Source: Steromphala cineraria | Lineage: Eukaryota > Mollusca > Gastropoda > Trochida > Trochidae | Length of the DNA stretch: 64,000 nt | Direction: 5' to 3' | NCBI GenBank assembly: GCA_916613615.1 | Contig: OU744724.1 | Coordinates: 33,863,607-33,927,606 of the forward strand | Shown: in pieces, positions 1-25,400 of the stretch | Position numbering within the stretch: position 1 is the first letter of the stretch | Layout: the number at the start of each line of letters is the position of its first letter | Translations under genes and position numbers: made by a program | The notes under the pieces: model-generated | Seen by the model: only the letters and a program-made list of their open reading frames with translations | What the model was told of the DNA's origin: nothing | Database searches by the model: none

Positions 1-3000
1 TTATTACACATTTGATTAAGACCTAATCAATCTGGTGTGTAAAATATATGGTAGGAGTATTCACACATTTTTTCCTTGGGTCATTATGAGCCAAAAATTT
101 AGAGGGGTATGTTGAATTAAGTATCTTTCACATGAATTCCTTTTTATTCATCTTTGCATTTTGGCAGAATTTTTTTTAAAATGGGGGATGTGAAATCTTT
201 TGTTTTACATGTAAAAAGATTTGTTGCCTCATTTAATGCATGAGCCCTGAGGTCATTTTTGCCTCGAAAATCACTCAAGGGTTAAATTCATCCATTGGGC
301 ATTGTAATTGTACTAATTGAACCACAGATTATTGACTTGAAAATTTCATCAGTAACCAGCAGTTAGTAACAATTCTTGATGAGCTGAATGTAGTAACACC
401 ATGATGTAATATGATTGGCAGCAGGGATGAAGTGAGCGAGTGATTGAGAGGCACCAGTAGAACATGACAAGTGGACTACAGGAGGCTTAACACAAGTTGT
501 TACTGTGAGAAATACCCTCAGAAGGAGCCTAATGGCAATTTGACGCAGTCAAATCGAGCTATCAAGTTTTATACTTATCAAAATAAAATAGTTGTGACTT
601 TAAAGTGAGATTCTCACTTTTATCATCAAATGTACTTCCAATTTGAAATTTCAGTTAGAAAATCTGTTACAGATCTTTTTTTCAATGTAACAATTGCATT
701 TGAAGACCAAGCAATAAGCCATAGAAACGACCTAACAGATAACATTTGAAAATGGTTGAATTAAACCATTATTTTCATATATTGCTAGATATAATATGCA
801 AAATATAAAAATAATTATATTTGTAAAAAAGTATTTCATGGGCATTGTTTTATGTCTATCTTCAATGAGAATGTAAATCAAAATGGTGATCACCCACATA
901 CACAACTATTTCATTTGGATATTATTTTGTAAATCTAAATATTTGGGATGAGATGGAATTCCATGTACAATGTGTTATCCATAGTAACTTCTGATGTGCT
1001 TTCCTCATAAGAAAATATATAAATACTCTGAACACACGATTAAAAGAAAATTATTTCACATTTTGCAGCAATATACCTCCAATAAAGTGGGTAAACTTAA
1101 GTCAAATTGTAAAGTTCAAATAAGTTATGTAGCACTTTATTTTGAAATGATTATCAAACAAACAAGTAGAAAACCTGAAATATTTCAATGCATTAATGTT
1201 TTCAAGAGAAATGTTTCAAGAGAAATGTTTCAGTAGAATGCATTCAGACAAAATCCTTATATCTTAACTAACCATAATAGTTGCACAGTCACAGGTCATT
1301 TGACAGGACAAGTAAACTAACAACTGATCGAAGACTTTTATGCTGATGTCAACATAACAGCATCATTAACTTTCATGCAAATGCATGTGTAACCACTCGG
1401 GTCAAACAATTAAATAGGGCTAAACAGGTCAAACCTGAATAATTATATTAAGCACAGTGAGGCTCTAAGAATAATATACAATTTGATCATTTAGTTAATC
1501 TGTACAACTCAGAAATAATTTCAAAACCGGGGAGCATGCCATATACTTCATATAAACAGTATTTCCATCATACACAAATCACCCTTGTGTCCTTTTAGGC
1601 ATAAAAAAATAATATCTTTCAAGGTGATACTGTAAAGTCCAATTATTCTCTCCACAATACAACTGAGATGATATAACAGGTTTTTTTGGTGGGTAATTTA
1701 GCAATTTTGATTAAGATAATAATCTATCTAAATAGACAAGCCGTCTACTAATGTTAAGTTAAACAGAAATTCACACCATCGATAAGACATTAGAACAACG
1801 GTTTGATATAAATTGCTTTTCTGTTGTTATTTTGTGAAACATAGCCACACCTGCAGGGGTTGAAAATTAACACTTGTCATTATTTAGCAAAGTTGTTCAA
1901 ACTGTTGCCAATGGGTTGGAAAACAAGGCAAACACTTATTTACATACTGTGGTTCAATGTAATATCCATGTTCCATAAGCCAGTAAAAATATTTTCAATC
2001 TCTGCAAATAAGTGGTTTCATTGAATACAGGGCGAAAAGAAACCATGAGGTAGCTATGTTTAACTGAATTATTTTGACAATATGACTCTAAACCGGGTAA
2101 GGTATATAAAGCAAATCAGTAAATCCAGTTTCTGCAATATTGTGGAGAGAAAGAGATCATTCATAAGAGGCATCCTTTTCAGAATTGTTATCTTTTGCAT
2201 GTTCTTTACTTCATGTTCTGTGAAGAAAGAGCAGTAATTGTTTTCACACTTCAACTTCAACCAAGAACATCCCAGGGATGACAACAGAGCTTATAAGAAA
2301 ATTTTAAATCTATAGAAATTCCATTCTACGGTTAGAAACATAAGTTTAGAAAATACTTTAGGACAAATCTTCATCAGCTAAAGTTGCAATCCTTGACAAT
2401 CTCCTACAGAACCCTTCAGTCCAATTATTGGTTGGTTTATCGTCTAAACAAAACAAGCTCTTTTTTGAAAATATTTTCCTCAAGCATTCAACATCACTTC
2501 AAATTCGAGCCATTTTTATTAGTTATTGCAAGACATATTCAAAAAGAATATCTTCAGACTGAACAACAGCAGGTAACTGTGCCTGTCATAAAGTTTGCCC
2601 TTACAACTGTATCATAAAATATTAACCCGGTATTTTCTACTTTTAGATATCCTTGCAGTCATTTTAATCAATTAAGTCATGTGTGATATCTAAATTGCTT
2701 CTATTAAACACATCAGCTCTTGGTTAATAAAAGAAAAATATTCATTATTGGGGAAAATAATATCTGAGCCCAAAATGTCAATGTCAAATACAATTAACTG
2801 AACACCTGATAGGAATCAAACGTATTAAGAAATTAATTGAGTTGCTGCATAAGGAGAAGTAAGAAACTTATTGACATACTAGAAACTGAGATCAAACTTA
2901 TTCATAAGATTATTGCGCTTAAACTGGCAGCTTGGTGTTCTTGGGATAACAGAAACTGTACAACAAAGGTGGTAGATTATTATAGCCATGAAAACATGCA

Positions 3001-3335
3001 GTAGGCTGCTTTCACCAAGGTTCTGTTCTCATTTGTCATTTGACTAAATTATGGATTTTGTATTGGTTTAATAATACAGATATTTGGAGACTGGGACTTA
3101 CGTGAAGATAAACAAGATTTTCAATAAAAAACTTTTTGAACTTAAAATCAAGTTCTAATTTCATTCATATTGCATTTCTTATTAACCCTTAATTTGAAAT
3201 GTATCAAAACTTTGTAATCCAACCTTACCACAAGTGCAAATCTCCATCACAGACTTGATTGGGTCTTGGGAATTATCCTCAACTTTTCTATGCCAGCTTT
3301 TCAGCCTACTCTACCAAAACTTGAATGTTTAATCA
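1..3335. other. 3' flank without recognisable gene
   Basis: This AT-rich stretch lies downstream of the minus-strand zinc-finger gene. The open frames in it are short, lack recognisable motifs and have no splice-site structure. I see no RNA gene or intact mobile element. Part of it may be alternative 3' UTR of the neighbouring gene. Confidence 0.6.
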
Positions 3336-3341
3336 TTTATT
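3336..3341 (-). promoter_or_regulatory. candidate poly(A) signal of the zinc-finger gene
   Basis: On the minus strand these bases read AATAAA, about 160 bases after the stop codon at 3502-3504. This is the first canonical hexamer at a plausible distance. Cleavage-site evidence cannot be seen from sequence. Confidence 0.45.
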
Positions 3342-3501
3342 TTATGGTTGCTACTTTAAACATTTTGGCACAATACCACAAGGCTCTAATTAGCCAGTGA
3401 TGGCAACTGACATGTTTTATGCTGTGTGGTAGAGTTAGTACCGCCTACCCAACGAGAACAGAACTATGGTGAATGAGGTATATTATACAAGAGATGAGAA
3501 A

Positions 3502-16375
<12,874 letters not shown>

Positions 16376-18452
16376 TTTGTTGCTTTGGCAGCACAGAGTG
16401 CCTACTTTCTCAGACCAAAAACGGCGGCGAAAACTTGAAATTATGCATTTTGACCAGTTGATCTTAATCTAGATATAACCATCCATTAGAATGATAACTA
16501 CCATATTGCACATTTCCATCGCAAACTGTGTGAAAACGGCCTTTATTTTCGTTCCCGCGAACTCACCACCTTCAGTCGAGGTTTACCGGTAGATGGCGCT
16601 CTGTTCAGCAGGTGACCGGTGACCCGCCAGAGTTGCATGTGAAGTGCATGCCGAAAACGACTCTGTACAAAACCCTTTCATAAATATATATGCACCAAAA
16701 GTGTTTAACTTTTTAGGAATGAAATAAAGGACAACTTATTAAGCTAATTTTCATCAATATGCATTTGTTTTAATGTAGTTAGCTATTGTATCGACCACAT
16801 GTCATTTTGTCTTTGTGAAATAGTTTGTTTACAAAGGAAAGAATAAAAGACATGTATAGATCTATATAATGCACGTGTAGTCGCCCAATAAATATGTAGG
16901 TCATTCGGCACACTTTTAAATGTAACCTTGTTATACTTTCATATTCATGTTTCAAATAAATTATTTAACCGTAGATACGGCATTACCATTTATTATTCAT
17001 TGGAAAAGTAACAAAATAACCTAATTCATAGCATTTGTTTATAAAACGCATAGGCTGATGTGGACATATAATCTTACAAAGACGCAAATGGTTATAGAAT
17101 GTATGACAATTGAAATTTATGTTTTTAACTGAAATCTGTATTTTTTTCTGAATTTGATAAGATTAAACATTATTTACGCGCGTCATTGTCCGGTTTTCGA
17201 TCGTTATGCTGAAAAGATTAATTGAAATGATATATGATATTCATCTAGCCTACTTTTCTGCAACACAACAGTCAGGAGTTATTGACATAAATACACAATT
17301 GATACGGGCACGGTATCGCAAGATGTTTGTCAAACTGCAATTAACAGCGTTGATCGTTGATATTGCAGTTTTTATATGATATTGAGCTATTGTGCACAAC
17401 AGATAAGATGGAGTTTTTTTCAAATCTTTGACTAAAAATTAAACACTATCAAAAGATAAATTCAAATCATACATCGTTTATATTGAAATATAAAAAGCCG
17501 CTTTGTGACTTTTATACAGCGCAACATATATTTTCTTGCACATCAACAGTATTTTCTTCCATCTTCAGTCGGCATCTTTACCCAAGATAAAGAACTATAG
17601 GCCTATCTATGATTTTCAAATTAAAATATTTGTGCAATCTATAGGTAAAAGGAAAATCATATCGCATTGCATACTGGCTGTATAATACGATATATTACAA
17701 AACAATATTTATAAACAGTATTTTATCCAAAAACGTAAAAGTCAGTATTTATAAGTATTGCGTTTGCTTGATGTTGCCATCAAGCTAATTTGATGAAAAT
17801 CATTCAGATAAAAAAAAATGTAATTCAGCAGTTTCGTATCAATTATAAATAAGGACGTTTGTTTATCCTTAGATACCACAATGCGGCATCAGGCATGATG
17901 CAGTTTATATTGTCGTCGCGGATCACAAAGATGGATGTGATTAGTTGCTCGAATTCCCAAAGATGATTTCTTTGAAATGCGTTCTTCAAAACGACATCTT
18001 GAGTGTTCTGTACTCAGATAATTCGTATAGTGTATCATTATGAATTTACTTCATTGAGATTGTCTGAAAAACGGAATATCTAAACTACAAAATTCTTCCA
18101 CGTACAAATGCATCTGTGCAACCTGATTCTATTGTATCATCAAAATTTTCCGCTTTACACAAAACAATACTCATTTTAATCATTTTATTAATTATGCATG
18201 ATTTCGATTTTAAATATCATAGGTCATGAAAGTTTCAATCTGTAGGACAGGTTCCTAAGTAATCAAGATGTACTTTTCTCGGGTTGTTTAAATACATCTA
18301 TATATAGGAAGGAGATAAACTATCTTCCTTTAGAAGATATCAAAACCACATCATTCAACAATTTAATCCCGGCCATAGTTTAAACTTGTAACAAATATTG
18401 ATAGAAATGTATGTATTACAGGCTGTAAGATTGTAGACGGCAATAAATACAA

Positions 18453-18556
18453 TATATGGATGACAAGTTGACAACTTCTTTGTTCATTGCATGCGACGTT
18501 TCGAAATCTGTGTCGAAACGTCGCATACAATGAAGAAAGAAGTTGTCATCCATATG
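18453..18556. repeat. perfect-loop inverted repeat
   Basis: ATATGGATGACA and AACTTCTTTGTTCATTG run into GCGACGTTTCGA, an 8-base loop, then the reverse complement (TCGAAACGTCGC, CAATGAAGAAAGAAG, TGTCATCCATAT). It would form a hairpin with arms of about 45 bases. No target duplication is clear. Confidence 0.6.
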
Positions 18557-19075
18557 TTCCTCAGCATTATTGTCTGTTCTCTCAGTTCGGCACCATGTGT
18601 GTTCCAGGCATGCATTCTGATTTTGTTATCAGTCAATTATAAGTCTTCATATTTGGTTTATATCCATTGCTGAATGCTCACAATAAGGTACATCAATATT
18701 TGGTTATTTTATGGACATTTCAAAACAAGCATACGCAACTATCTGTAAAACTAGCAACTAGCGTAAAATAATGATAAATAACTCAAACGTATTTGCAAAA
18801 ATGACTTGCGATGAACATTATGGTTGACTGACGGCACATAATGCCGGACATCATTATTTCTATTTCCGAACGCGCCAGTCTGGGTTATCTTTTCTCAAGA
18901 TTATCCAAAAGGATTTATCGAACAAAATACATGTACGCCATTTGCACAAAAAAAACTTTCCACTTGCAGCGAAATTTATTCATTTCATTGAGAAGCTATT
19001 TCCATGCTTATACACGTCCCTACGATGTGGAAATTTAATTTAGTTTATTTAAAAAGGAAGGCATGCAGTCATATT

Positions 19076-19258
19076 CAGGGATTGGGAAAGACATGTTTGA
19101 CAGTGGACCATTTCCAGTGTTTATTGTAATTTATTTATTCTAAATGGGCCAATGTCCATTATATCAATAGTAGGGCTTCAACATTTTAATGGGCCATTTT
19201 TTCATCCAATGTGCAAAACGGCCCATGGGCTGATGGCCAATGCCTTTCCCAATCACTG
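19076..19258. repeat. GATTGGGAAAG MITE family, copy 2
   Basis: It runs from CAGGGATTGGGAAAGAC to CTTTCCCAATCACTG, so the ends are inverted. The interior carries GGGCCAATGTCCATTAT and ATGGGCCATTTT in the opposite orientation to copy 1. Confidence 0.7.
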
Positions 19259-20194
19259 GATTTTACTCAATAAAATGGATAATAAGGATATCAACGCTCA
19301 AATTTAGTTGCTAGGAAGCGCACGTAAAATATACCTAAGTGGGTGAGGCTAGATGACAATGAAAAAAAGGGATGGTTCGAAAATCGATTTGAAAAAAAGT
19401 ACATGTATCAACTTTGAGAAGAATAACTTTCAATTAATATGAATTAATTGATAAATCCCATTGACAAATGTTTGAGTATGTTATGTATGATGACAGTCAT
19501 GTTTCATTGACATGAACCTCTTGGTTAATCTTAACTGAATATTAGAATGAAATACGTCGTTGTGAAGTTCATTTCAGAGAGATTGTTCTTGATAAGTAAA
19601 ATTTATTATAATGACATGTCCTTGCGTGGTGTTGATTCGGATTTTCTTCCAAGATATTTCTAATAGGGTAATAATTTTCACTTGAGCATAGAATGAGAAC
19701 TAATTTAAAGTCGTGTAAGGAGGTGCGAATGAGCTATCGATGTTGTTCTACTTTAATTATTTTCTTTATCATTTATTTCTGTTAAAACTGTCAGATTGAT
19801 GGGAACCCTTGTCATAATTTAACAAAATATACTGGTGTTAAGTCAAACTCAAACTCAAACTCTTTTATTCTCAAAAAACCACGCTTAGTGGTACAAGAGA
19901 TACAATAACAATTATACATTATAAACAAAAGCAAGATAGCAGGCTAAAATATACATTTTCATACATACAAATTCCAAATTGTTATCATTCAGTTATGGGT
20001 TTTAATAACTTTATCAATAACATTGAGATAACGAGATAGATTTTTTAAATGTACAAAAGTTTGGTTCGCAAATATTTTCTTGTAGGCTATTAAATTGGGG
20101 AATGTTAAGAGATTATTTGGGATAAATTTACTTTTTTCATCTGTAAAAGTTTGACATTTAAAGAGATAATGAAATTCGTCTGCTATGGCAGGCG

Positions 20195-20700
20195 TGAAGG
20201 GTGAAACCTCAGGGTTCCCCCTATAGAAGCCGTCACTGCTGTCATAAGCTTGGCTTATCTTCTTCTATAGTACAAATAGACAATATAATTATTACAAAAA
20301 CTAATGAATGTTGCACAAAAAACCCATGTATGCGGATGACGCTGCTTTTATTGCTCAAATCTATTGTAAAGGGATATCGTGATTTATTTCAAATTGGTTG
20401 AAGAAAGCATTCTTTATCAAATGCCAAGAGACAAAGGGAATGATTTTTTGATTTCAGAACACTAGAAAAGCTGTTTGAATCTCTAAATATGAAACACACT
20501 CAAGTGGAAGTTGTTTCATTAAAAGAATTTAGATTCCTTAGGTTTCATAGTTGACGATAAGTTCAATTGGAAGTGTTAATCACAACTGGGTACACAAACG
20601 TGTCAAATGAGACTACATTTTGTGAGCAAATCAAATTTTTTTTAAATGTTGTATACTTGCTTTGTGCAATGCGTCCATTCTTTGGCATAGGTGCGGGTTC
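20195..20700 (+). pseudogene. degraded non-LTR reverse transcriptase relic
   Basis: Across shifting frames there are a KPQGSPY-like region (normally PQGSxL), then YADDAAF at about 20330, then KCQETKG and later FIVDDKFNWK, in the order seen in the palm and C-terminal part of LINE reverse transcriptases. Stops and frameshifts break it and no endonuclease is present. It is a dead fragment. Confidence 0.55.
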
Positions 20701-21390
20701 GATTCCTGCAATCTTAAAAAAAGCCCAAATCAAGATTGTAAATCAGCTAAAAAGTTATTTCACCAGCCTGCATCAACATAATAAAGAAAAAATATTAAAG
20801 CCCCATTATCATACTTGCATGCGGTTCGCGGTAAAATTTAGCTATTGAGAAAATAAATGCATCATTCGGTTTCACTGGTACCAGTTTATCTCATCTTTCA
20901 CTTTTCATCTTTTTGGTAACTCAAAGATATATCTTTAATCTGTAAATGCAGTATTAACCGAAAGTCTTCTACCAATCATGTCTCCACGAGAAACAATCTA
21001 AATAAATTTAACTGTTGTATGAACTTATATAAAACCTGTTGGATTGATCTTTATTTAGATTGCAGGAGAAAGAGCTTTGGAATTTTTTAGTGGGTAACTT
21101 ATCAAGACTATTTGAGAGTAGCCTCCCTTGCAAGGACAGGCGGTAAACACAAAAATGGAAAGTCGAAAGACTGTCTGTATTTTTCAGGTGTTTGTAAAAT
21201 GCAACAAATAACAATCCTCCAATTTGGTAAGTTGATTTGTTTTCACATTTTGATATTGTTGCTACATACTTGATGGGACTCAGAAATCGTTAACCATTTG
21301 TTTTCTGGCATTTATAACCATGATAAATTTGCCATAAACATTGCTCATGTCAAAACAAAAAAAGAAAAATAGGGGACTAATAAGCACTGT

Positions 21391-21574
21391 CAGTGATTGG
21401 GAAAAGCAGGGGCCATGGGCCATTTTGCACATTGGATGAAAAAATGGCCCATTAAAATATTAAAGTTTACTATTCATATAATGGGCATTTATGTCCCATT
21501 GAAATTCAGAAACATTACCAAAAACCCTGAAAATGGCCCATTGGCATTGTCCAAGATCTCTTTCCCAATCCCTG
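21391..21574. repeat. GATTGGGAAAG MITE family, copy 3
   Basis: The ends CAGTGATTGGGAAA and TTTCCCAATCCCTG are inverted. The interior matches copy 1 (ATAATGGGCATT, CCCTGAAAATGGCCCA). Confidence 0.7.
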
Positions 21575-21631
21575 ATGCTGCACTGTTTGAATAGTTTCCA
21601 AAATTGAGACAGTATTAAGTAATTATAATTA

Positions 21632-21717
21632 AACGGATATGGCCAATTTGAAATGACAAAATTACTTCAAACACTGAAAATGGTTAATTATCAAAGATGT
21701 CCTTCCCAAGTCCTAAG
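21632..21717. repeat. GATTGGGAAAG MITE family, partial copy 4
   Basis: Only the right part remains (GGCCAATTTGAAATGACAAAA, then AAAGATGTCCTTCCCAA). It lies 58 bases after copy 3. Confidence 0.5.
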
Positions 21718-22273
21718 GGGTTGTTGTGCTTTCTGTTGCTCCAGAACTAAATTAATACGGGTAGATTATGGAAACAAGACATAATTCTAAACTGTGGCAA
21801 ATTTGAAACCTATGAGAACATCCTAAAGTAAAGGCCTAACTAGTTCTTGTACGATTATAGATTATAAGATACAACAAAATAATAATTCATTCAAGTCCAA
21901 CCACGAGATGTAACGTCGAAATGTTGACATTGATTGAAAGTGATAAGGTTGCATGATCGTTGTTGAAATGAACATGAAGTCAACAGTATCTTCCAGACAT
22001 AAACAACACAATAATATCAGATCTGCAACAAACGTTTAATTTGTATATTCAATTCAGAGTTTGTAATAATTCAAAGTTACATTAATGAATTGATCTCTCT
22101 GCTCTAATGCATCTTCTCTGACGTCAAGTGTTTTTAGAAAGTATTGTTTTCTCTCAGAACAAAGGCAGAGATTAATGAATATTTTTCCGTCTACATGTAT
22201 AAGAATTAAAATCAGTCCAGAAAAAGATATATATATATATACTTGGTCCATCTCTTGTATGTTGCAGGTTCCC

Positions 22274-22439
22274 ATGAGTCAGAGTCAGGGTGGTGGAGGG
22301 GGTGGGGGAGGTAGAGGGTGGGGGAGAGGTGGCTGGAGGGGGAGGGGGTGGAACAGAGGTCGCGGTCGAGGCGGATACTTCAAACAATATGGCAACCGAG
22401 GAAATGGCCGAGGAAACTGGAGAGGAAGAGGGGGAAACT
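22274..22439 (+). CDS. MCM8: MCM8 exon 1 (RGG N-terminus)
   Basis: An acceptor-like GTTGCAG ends at 22267, so a 5' UTR intron is likely. ATG at 22274 opens an RG/GW-rich stretch ([16 protein letters not shown]) like the vertebrate MCM8 start. The donor is ACT|GTGAGG. It ends in phase 1, but exon 2 needs phase 0, so either a micro-exon is missed or a base is gained in the G-run at 22430-22434. Confidence 0.7.
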
Positions 22440-25400
22440 GTGAGGATTATATTTGTAATCTTCAGATTGAAATCCTTTACAATCCTTTGTAAAAACGTTT
22501 CACATGTTTGTTCTTCACAAATGTTCCAATGAATTCAGATATAACTTCAAGGTAAATTTTGAGTTTATGACAAATTTATACTAAGAACAAACAATATTAT
22601 TTTCCTTTGCAGAAGGAAATTTGACCAAAATATCTCAATGTTCTGAAACCAGTATAAGCTTGATTTAACCATTTCTACAAATGTATTTTGTCAGATTTTA
22701 AGGTTTTTGAAATATCTTTAAAAAGTTTCCCAGAATTCCCAGAGTGGACTGCAGATGATGAATGACCCAACACCAAATCGCCAGCCGATGGTCCAAACTC
22801 ACCTGGAAGTTGCCTCCCCTTACAAGGGATGGAAGATGTACTTCCCAGAAGAAGGTGATTATTATGATCAACAACAACAAACAACAAAAATAACAGTGAT
22901 TGATATCATAATAATAACAATGTGATAATAATCATGGCAAATTCTGAATTTAGAGATACAAATTTCAGTGAATTCATCAATATGTATAAACATCAATATA
23001 AAAATGTATACAATGTTACTTGGACATGTTTACTTATTTATTTTCCTTTTCAGCATATTCTGACCACTCACCAACAGTCAAAAAGGTTCAGCTTTTTGAA
23101 AAATACTTCCTAAGTTGGTCAGGAATGTATAATGTAGTAAGTTGATACTGCTGTCTTTCAATAATTTGTTGATAACTTAAAATTAACGTTTTTGGACAAA
23201 TTAATCAGTAGTGTAAGATGACACTGAGTCTTAGCTGTTATATTATACAGTGGAACACGGATATAGCGAACTTGGATATAGCGAAAAAAAATTCAAGTCC
23301 TGTACAATATCTCACAATACAGCTCACAATATTTATATATTTTTTCTGTTTTTGATTTCAAGTGACAGGCATGATTTTGCTAATTAAAGTGAAATGAATG
23401 AATGTTTATATCTTTGAAGTGTATAATGTTAATTAGGGATGTCACGATACGATACTGAGGTCACGATACGATACATATCGCGTTACACTAAATGCGACAT
23501 TATTACAGAGAGATAAAAATTCAGGGATCTAAATTTAATAACCCTAAAGAGGCTTATCTGAGTGACCAGCATTAAAACACAAAAATAAGCCAACTTCTTC
23601 ATGTAAAAGTCATTTAATGCTATATTAAAACTATCTTAACAAGGAATTTCACCAACTCTGGATTTTATCATTCAATATTCACCCAAATATTTAACGATAT
23701 TCACACAAAAATTTAATGATATTCACTAAAATTTGTATCACGATTTAAAAAATTTGTATTGTGTATTGTATTGTGAACTGTACCACGACGATGCATGGAT
23801 GCATCCGTGTTACGAGTGTACGTGACATCCCTAATGTTAATAATCATAATATTTGAGTACCATTTTCTATCATTTTTCAATACATTTACTATTCCAAAAC
23901 ATGTTGTTCCAGGCTGATATTGAACTAAAAAGGTTCTTCACTGTTGACTTCAAAGATTTGGTGACAGACCAAGGTAAGGTTAAATGATAAAAAATCTTCT
24001 GACAGCAGTTATAATCATTTAACCAAACTTGTCTTATTTTACAAGATTGAAACTGATTACTGCAATACACATTAGGTGGCAGGTGCTGAATTAGTTAAAG
24101 AGCCACTCGTGATTTTCATCACATACTGATTTGCTTTGATAGAAGCTTTATTTTTGCATAATTCATGACAATGATTCAAAATATCTCACGTATACATTCC
24201 CAAATTCACAATTGTATGATAAACACTTGTTTTGATGAAATTCCAACGCAGTCATATTAATCGGTAAAAGGCAAATTGTTTATTCAAACCTTCCTGCTGT
24301 GACTATACGCCGTAGATAAGCTCTAAAATGATACTTTCCTTTAACAATCGCTACTTCTCGATTAGATTGCGCTATTGGTAAAGTTTGGATATATTAACCC
24401 TGATAACTCATGGAGTGGCTCTTTAATGCATTTATCATTCTAAGTGTCAAATTTTCAGAACTTACAACAAACATGGCTTAATATTTAGGCGTAATACAGA
24501 CTTGAAATATCACTGCAACATTTTTAAAAGATACAAACATAGAATGAGTATATTTGATCTTTCCTTGGATTAACACGTTCAATGTTATTGCAGCACTGAT
24601 GGGAAGTCTCCGAGATCTTCCGAGCACCCTGAAAGATATGCCCGAACATGTGCTGTCTAGTATAGGTCTTGCTATGCACCAGGTGAAAAATCATTACATC
24701 TATTCTTTATTTCATGAGTAATATCTTGAACCTGTTTCACAATACTCTATAGTAAGTATTTGAAACCAAGGTTAAGGTTTTTTTTTGCCCCAACCCCAGA
24801 CTTTTTGAATGTTTAGCAGTCAGTCAATTGTCTTTCTCAAGAAGTTGGGAATCAGATAAAAACTTTTCGTCGTCGTCGTCATCCAATGATCATAAGGTAA
24901 TCAGGTAACATTAATGTTAAGTAGAATGTAAAAAGTTTTTTGAGAATTGTCATAATAAAATCAACAGAACAAATAATTATCATTTTTGCCAAAGGGACAG
25001 AATGTTCCCAAGTTTTAGCTCATCTGGCCTGTAAGGCCCGATGGGCTTATGGTATGGCATGGTGTCCGGCGTCCATCTGTCGGTCCATCCGTCCGTAAAC
25101 TTTGTGGAATTTCGACTTCTTCTCCAGAACCATAAGGCCTAGAAAGCTGAAACTTTGTGTACATACTCCTTGGCTAGTGAGGATTATAAATTGTAGCTTT
25201 GGTGGCCCTGTGACCCCTAATAAGGGCCACAGGGGCCATGCCCTAAAAACCTATTTTCATCTTCTTCTCCAGAAACATAAGGCCTAGAAAGCTGAAACTT
25301 TGTGTACAGACTCCTTGGCTAGTGAGGATTATAAATTGTAGCTTTGGTGGCCCTGTGACCCCTAATAAGGACCACAGGGGCCACCCCCTAAAAACCTATT

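Larger units (their letters stand above)
16376..22267. other. intergenic region between the two divergent genes
   Basis: This separates the zinc-finger gene start from the first MCM8 coding exon. It should contain both promoters; no TATA or initiator element can be assigned with confidence. It holds a hairpin at 18.5 kb, copies of the GATTGGGAAAG family and a reverse-transcriptase relic at 20.2 kb. The rest shows nothing I recognise. Confidence 0.5.

Noticed and set aside
20690..20720. tRNA-like T-arm (GCGGGTTCGATTCCTGC)
   Set aside because: No D-arm, anticodon arm or acceptor stem could be fitted upstream; it lies next to a reverse-transcriptase relic.
22175..22273. Upstream in-frame ATG extension of MCM8 exon 1
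   Set aside because: It crosses a good splice acceptor (GTTGCAG ending at 22267) and encodes an unrelated sequence; the RGG start at 22274 resembles known MCM8.
22389..22532. Alternative acidic N-terminus ([16 protein letters not shown]) for MCM8
   Set aside because: It fits the phase of exon 2, but the RGG frame resembles the known N-terminus and the acidic frame is its out-of-frame reading; kept only as an alternative.
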